Below are positions 59,399 through 64,000 of a DNA stretch of 64,000 bases, piece by piece. The notes beneath the pieces were generated by a model. It was not told where the DNA came from. It searched no databases and saw only the letters and a list, made by a program, of their open reading frames with translations. Source of the DNA: Dolomedes plantarius (taxonomy: Eukaryota; Arthropoda; Arachnida; Araneae; Dolomedidae); contig OU015496.1 in NCBI GenBank assembly GCA_907164885.2, positions 188,656,954 to 188,720,953 on the forward strand. The letters are read 5' to 3'. A program made the position numbers and the translations under genes. How positions within the stretch are numbered: the first letter of the stretch is position 1; every line of letters begins with the position of its first letter.

Positions 59399-59934
59399 AC
59401 TAATTACGTGAGGCGATTTTGGCGATTTTTCGACCCCCTCCCCACTCCTGGTGAGATGTAAGATTTTTCAAAATGCGTATTTTTAGTGTAAATACGTTAA
59501 TCTGTGCTTGATTGCGTCGGATTTATTTAAAAAAACATAATTTGCTTAATAATTTTTATTTAAGACTAGTTAAGACTAGTATTTAAGACTACTAAGAACG
59601 TAGTCTAGAATCACAGTGAGAAAATCGAACAATAAAATTCCTAAATAGGAACTAATAAAATTCGTAAAAGAATATTCATTCTAATTCTGTCCACGGGGAC
59701 TCATGTGTGGTCTCAAGAGTGACTACTGGAACTATTGTGTAGGATTTAGCCATATTTTAGTGTAGAAACATGTTTTACTTAATATAACCCAGTTTTCTCG
59801 CAATTTTACTGTTTCTTGCGGAAAAAAATTACGTGATATTTGCCGAGACCCCCCTCTCCCACACGTGAGACTGGGTGAGATTCGGCTCGACTCCCTCCCC
59901 CCCTAAAAGCCTCACGTAATTAATGGACGCCCCC
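59399..59934. mobile_element. MITE with GGGGGCGTCCACTAATTACG ends
   Basis: The inverted ends (GGGGGCGTCCA..TTACGTGAGGC) match over about 27 bp at 59399 and 59934. It is absent from the paralogous position in copy B near 34150, where sequence reads TTTCTAATTACTAAG. Flanking TCA and TCG suggest a mutated 3-bp TAA-like duplication, as in PIF/Harbinger. Confidence 0.8.
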
Positions 59935-59960
59935 TGAGAAATTTTTCAACTTCTATGATG

Positions 59961-60279
59961 GACTCCTCCTTTTCTATAAGTGCGGTTTCTCCTGGTTGCT
60001 GAAGATCGGGAAAAAGATTTTGTTTAGTTTCAATGAAGCAACCTCACGGAAAATCGTGTTGTTGGCAAAACTGTTTTGGCACCATGTTAGACATCTCGTC
60101 GGCGGGGGCAATTATTTTTTTTCAGATTGACTTCTTCAATAGAAGATGAAATAGCATAGTAGAAATCCGCCGAAATCCACGGTTAATATTTTTAAAAGTA
60201 AAACTCATATTAAGTAACAAAGGTAAACTTCCGATTATTGAAAAAAAAAATTATAAATATATTCAAAGACCTCCATTTC
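59961..60279. other. Unassigned
   Basis: No feature supported. Confidence 0.35.
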
Positions 60280-61260
60280 GATACCTCTACTTTATTTTTA
60301 TGTTCAGGCTTTCTCAAAAATTAGGTCTCTAAATTAAAAAAAAAAAAAACCCATATAGAATTAATATATAAATGAAGTATTTACATACTATAAGACTGAT
60401 CATAGAACACCAGGAGCCCTTCAAACGTGACACTGAAATGAGCGTATTGTGTAAATAAGGACAATGACAATTAAAAATGTATTACAATTGCCCTGTTTTT
60501 TAAAATTTTATAGTTCAGTGTGCGAGTGAAAAAAGCAAAATGTAAACAAAGAAGCGTGCGCGCGTTTTTGCCGTAGATTGGCCATGGTAACTTTGCCGAT
60601 CCGCCACATCCGAACCCTTGCCTAAATTGCCTTTACGTTTAGTTGTTCTCTCAAAATAGTTCTCCATGTTGGAAAAAAAAAACTTATAGAAATAATATGT
60701 AGATTATCCTTTAATTATGAGACAAATTAGAAGCTTTCCCTTGATAGTTTTGTAGAATTTTGCCGTATGCAATCCAATTGTATACATAGAATTGAATAAA
60801 TAAAATTAAACTTCACAAAGGTATACGAAAGAAAAATAATCACTAAATGTTCTTCAGTGGGAGAGAAAATAGATTTTAATCCAAACAAATTGAATTTTCA
60901 TGCAAAAAGAATAATGTACACCTACGCGGATGTTTCCAATAAAGAAAATTAATTCATAGAATGATCATAAAAGCAGACGATTTTGAAATTTAATAGTTCA
61001 GAGCGATACAAATGGAGGAAGGAGAGAGAACGCGCACGCCATCTACCGGAAGAGAAAATGTTTATATTTTCAACGCTTCACCAAGCCCGAACCGTTGCTC
61101 CTATCTCATTTTTCTCTTCGAGTGGCACATCTACACGCCGAGACCTTTTTTTCTGACACCTCAACCATATTTTTGCGTTCAGCATTTCTCTGAAAATAGT
61201 TCTCCAAATTAAAAAACCTTTTAGAAATAATATGCAAGTAGATTTCATCCTTAATTATTA
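60280..61260. repeat. Three diverged copies of a 3' block around AATAGTTCTCCA
   Basis: Similar segments (TTTTTATGTTCAGG..CTCAAAAAT, GTTCTCTCAAAATAGTTCTC, CATTTCTCTGAAAATAGTTC, each followed by A-runs and TTATAGAAATAATATG-type sequence) occur near 60295, 60640 and 61170. They look like tandemly arranged old repeats about 350-530 bp apart. The 66-codon ORF at 61012 is not supported as a gene. Confidence 0.5.
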
Positions 61261-61528
61261 AGTTTAATGCTTTGAGAAATTCCAGAGTTTAACATCTGGT
61301 GAAAAAGCTCGGTTACCACCAGATTGAAGTCTAATAAATTAAATAAATTATTACAAGAAATACAAAAAACATGTGGCTTATTGGTTTGTTTAGGTATATT
61401 TGCTTGGATTGTAGTTTGGTGACTGCAGATATTTTTCACTGTCTCTATATATACTCACATATATCTATACCACACTGTCTCCACATTTCAATCTGTATGT
61501 TGAGTATATAATATATTAGAATTGACAA

Positions 61529-62070
61529 TCTCTCTATTTTAAAAAAAAGTAACTCCCGCTGCAGCAGCCGCTGTCAAAAGCTTGTGACGCTATCTCCTCC
61601 GAAACCGCTGGGGGTATGGGGTCGAGACCGATACCAATAGATGCAGAAAAATGTGGGAACAAAGTAAGACATGTTTCATCTTCGTCGGACTTTTTTTTTT
61701 TTTAATTTTTATGTTTTGTGGGAAAATATTGACTTTTTCATCTTCAGATTACGATAACTCGCCAAAAAATGATCGTAGAATTTTGATCTTTTTCCAATCT
61801 AAGACTACACACATTTCTCTTTCAAACTAGACCTCATTTGATTAAAAATATTTTAAAACAGACTAATATTTTCATCAAGAAATGAAACAGTTTTTCAAGA
61901 AATATCGTCCCCTATGTGGATGTAATATCGATGCTCCTCGAGTTTTTATCTTACAAAGAAAATATTTACATCATCTGGAAGCTGAAAGCTTTCTCATTCA
62001 TATAAACCTCATTTCAAGTCTATATCTTAAATTTTCAATTTTTAATTGGATTTTAAAGCTGATAACTCAA
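61529..62070 (+). mobile_element. Helitron copy, TCTCTCTATT 5' module
   Basis: It starts TCTCTCTATTTTAAAAAAAA at 61529 after A and matches 45638-46170 throughout. The 3' end is not seen; homology stops near CTGATAACTCAAC at about 62070. Confidence 0.65.
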
Positions 62071-62910
62071 CCATATTTATTTACCGTATAAATTTTTCAA
62101 ATTTCTTTCAGTTCATCTACTCTACAACAGTGCTTTTATGTGATTCTTCACATAATGTGAATCAAACATTTCAAAAGTTTTCCGTGGACCTCTTGTAGTC
62201 TATGAGATCATGTAGTCTATGAGTCCTTATCATTCACACGGCTGATAAGGTCTTTTTCAGACCAACACCTTTTAAATATTGTATTACGAGATTAAAAACA
62301 CGTAATAAAAATTCTAAACAAAATAAATCTAGACGGTTATGATACGTTTAATGTACGTTTTATACGTCTAATACGTAAAATACTTTTAATACGATTTAAT
62401 GTATATTACAATTTCGAAGGACCAAAATTTCTGCAACTGGGCCCCACAATGACTAAGGGTGGCACTGATCAAAGGGATGAATGACAAGAACTCAAATGTC
62501 AAATTTTCTAGTGCAAAGTAATTAACTTTTATACTCTGTTACTTTCTTTTATATTAAGCTAATGTAGAAATTTACAAATTTTTAAATATTAAAATGTAGA
62601 ATTCCCATAAATCTTCAAATTTTTATTTATCAGATTCCTATAAATTATGTTTAAAACAAAATTTTGTGTAACAAACTGTCAACAAAACAGATAGTGAGTA
62701 AGAAACTTTAACATGAAATGCAAAGTTATGAAAATATTTGCAAAGGTTAGAAAAATGTTTTAGAAAACGATTGGATTTTTGCAGAAAATTTTTTTAAAAA
62801 CAGTTTTCACAAAAGAACTTGTACAGAATGTTTCTGCATATTTCCCTCATGCAAAATGAAAACTTACCAGCTTATATTTTGTGTTTACATAAATGGTTTA
62901 ATATAATCCA
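62071..62910. other. AT-rich, unassigned
   Basis: Near 62330-62400 there are tandem TACGTTTAAT-like repeats. No gene. Confidence 0.4.
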
Positions 62911-62914
62911 TTAA

Positions 62915-64000
62915 CACTAGAACACCAGATGAGGTCGTTTTGATTCTTAATCAATTTTGATTTTTCATAACTTTCATTTCATAAATGTTAGCAACTAGGC
63001 TTTCTATGACTTTTCCCAAATAACTCATCTATTTAAAATTATGCTATAATTTTTCTTTTCTTTGGTTATGTTTAAAAACTAGAACCTAATTTACCTAAAT
63101 GCCTGAAAGGCTCAAAATGATCCATTTCATATATTATGCGAAAATAAAAAAATAAATTGTTCTTAAATGCTGTAACCAGTTGTCGATAGTTACATATAAG
63201 TTCCATTATTGTTAGTTTTATGTTTATAAGTAGTTGGAGAGGTTTGGTGAAAAAAAATATTCAAATTGAAGTATGTTCCTTTCCCATTTAGACTAAACCA
63301 AAATTCTTCACACCATTTAGATACTTTTTCTAGTAATTTATTTGTCAGAAGATGGCTGGATATGTTGGATTAACTGATGAGGAAGTCTTAAAAATTGGAA
63401 GGCTTATTTCTGAAGTTGACTCTAGAGGAGAATGTGAACCAAATAAAGAGGATATACTAGATAAAGAATGTTTTCCAAAATCTAGGTATGAAGATAGTGA
63501 AATATATGATGAATCATAAGGCATGTCAAACAAAAGGAAACACAACAATGAATCAACAACTTCAGAGTAAAAAAACAATCATTCAATAAGTAACGGCAAA
63601 AGATAAAGCAAAAGGCTTTACTGCTATCAATGACATGTCATCTGTCAACTTTATTACTATCACTAGTAACAACACAAAGTAAACTTAGAATAATTTCTGC
63701 AGTCAGAAGAAGCAAACAAGATGTTATAGGTGAAATAAGTGGCCTAACATCATGTGCCAAATATAATATTTTCAATGGAAATCCTGCAAGTTCTTGGCAT
63801 TTACTAACAAGAAATAAGAATCTGAATCACATAATCACACAATCATGCACAGAGAGTGAAGCTCCGAAACAATTACAGGATAGTAAATGAATTTTGTCTT
63901 TTGCAAATCTAAATGCCCGTTTTGTTATATTCTATGTGCTTGGAATTTATGGCCCTAAAGGTTATGCTCATTGTCTGTGGTTTACTGTTTAGGGTCTTCT
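62915..64000 (+). mobile_element. piggyBac-like element, runs off the window
   Basis: TTAA at 62911-62914 is followed by CACTAGAACACCAG, a piggyBac-like terminus, then about 440 bp of leader and a transposase gene. The right end is outside the window. Confidence 0.65.
63352..64000 (+). pseudogene. piggyBac transposase, N-terminal half, broken
   Basis: ATG at 63352 opens an acidic start (MAGYVGLTDEEVLKIGRLIS, then ECEPNKEDILDKECFPKS), with a stop at 63517. Later frames recover ASSWHLLTRNKNLNHIITQS, CTESEAPKQLQDSK (stop at 63888) and, near 63900-63990, wording like FANLNARFVIFYVLGIYGPK. This is the block that precedes the catalytic domain in piggyBac transposases. Several stops and shifts make it a pseudogene; the catalytic core lies beyond the edge. 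Confidence 0.75.

Larger units (their letters stand above)
56375..59960 (-). repeat. Segmental duplication, copy C (inverted)
   Basis: The minus strand parallels 34134-37055. Shared landmarks are the AGTTAAAGTTGATAAATTAGATGC-type block near 59320, the TTTCTTTTCAG splice acceptor (58839 complement; 34669-34685 in copy B), the zinc-finger array and the 3' flank. It carries a 536-bp MITE absent from copy B. Confidence 0.85.

Overview
The window is a piece of a large, AT-rich, intron-bearing animal genome that is heavily colonised by transposable elements. The mixture seen here (Helitrons, Tc1/mariner, hAT, piggyBac, PIF-like MITEs, tRNA-headed SINEs, Ty3/gypsy and BEL remnants, and amplified C2H2 zinc-finger genes), together with transposase wording that resembles families I associate with spider genomes, suggests an arthropod, most likely a chelicerate such as a spider. 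The species assignment is inference, not something read directly.

Host genes are few. (1) Positions 426-9866 (+) hold the last five exons of a PUM3/Penguin orthologue (Puf-like nucleolar RNA-binding protein, CPL region), with clean splice sites, a stop codon and a poly(A) signal. Its introns are swollen by two Helitrons, a nested hAT MITE, SINEs, a microsatellite and a retroelement-like insertion. (2) Two C2H2 zinc-finger genes, at 35017-35955 (+) and 57566-58468 (-), sit in an inverted segmental duplication (about 34134-37055 and 56375-59960). Each has ten intact-looking fingers in frame and then a lesion: a frameshift in the first, and a Cys-to-TGA nonsense codon in the second. (3) Three short open stretches with good donor sites (11571-11721 -, about 19950-20053 +, 39873-39911 +) may be exons of unrecognised genes.

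Layout: 1-375 Helitron end; 426-9866 PUM3; 10.5-13.4 kb MITEs and a LINE RNase H scrap; 13.75-16.5 kb a Tc1 fragment abutting a mariner-like transposase ORF and a hAT fragment; 17.6-19.25 kb two related Helitrons; 21-22 kb a decayed transposon gene; 23.3-26.5 kb Helitrons, one carrying a piggyBac; 27.2-32.5 kb a long inverted repeat with minisatellite arms around a third element; 33.2-34.1 kb Tc1; 34.1-37.1 kb zinc-finger copy B; 37.4-38.5 kb microsatellites; 40-46 kb scattered Tc1, SINE, hAT and Helitron remnants; 47-51 kb a BEL gag scrap, then a gypsy pol and LTR with a Tc1 nested in the LTR; 51.4-56.0 kb a hAT element carrying two nested MITEs; 56.4-60.0 kb zinc-finger copy C with a MITE absent from copy B; 61.5-62.1 kb Helitron 5' module; 62.9 kb to the end, a second piggyBac.

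The most informative content is evolutionary. Several insertions can be dated relative to one another by target-site duplications and paralogous empty sites, Helitron 5' modules are exchanged over a shared interior, and a zinc-finger gene was duplicated in inverted orientation. I did not find an operon-like or defence-like novel system. The strongest candidate for something undescribed is the 27.2-32.5 kb long inverted repeat with its coding-capable 156-bp minisatellite.
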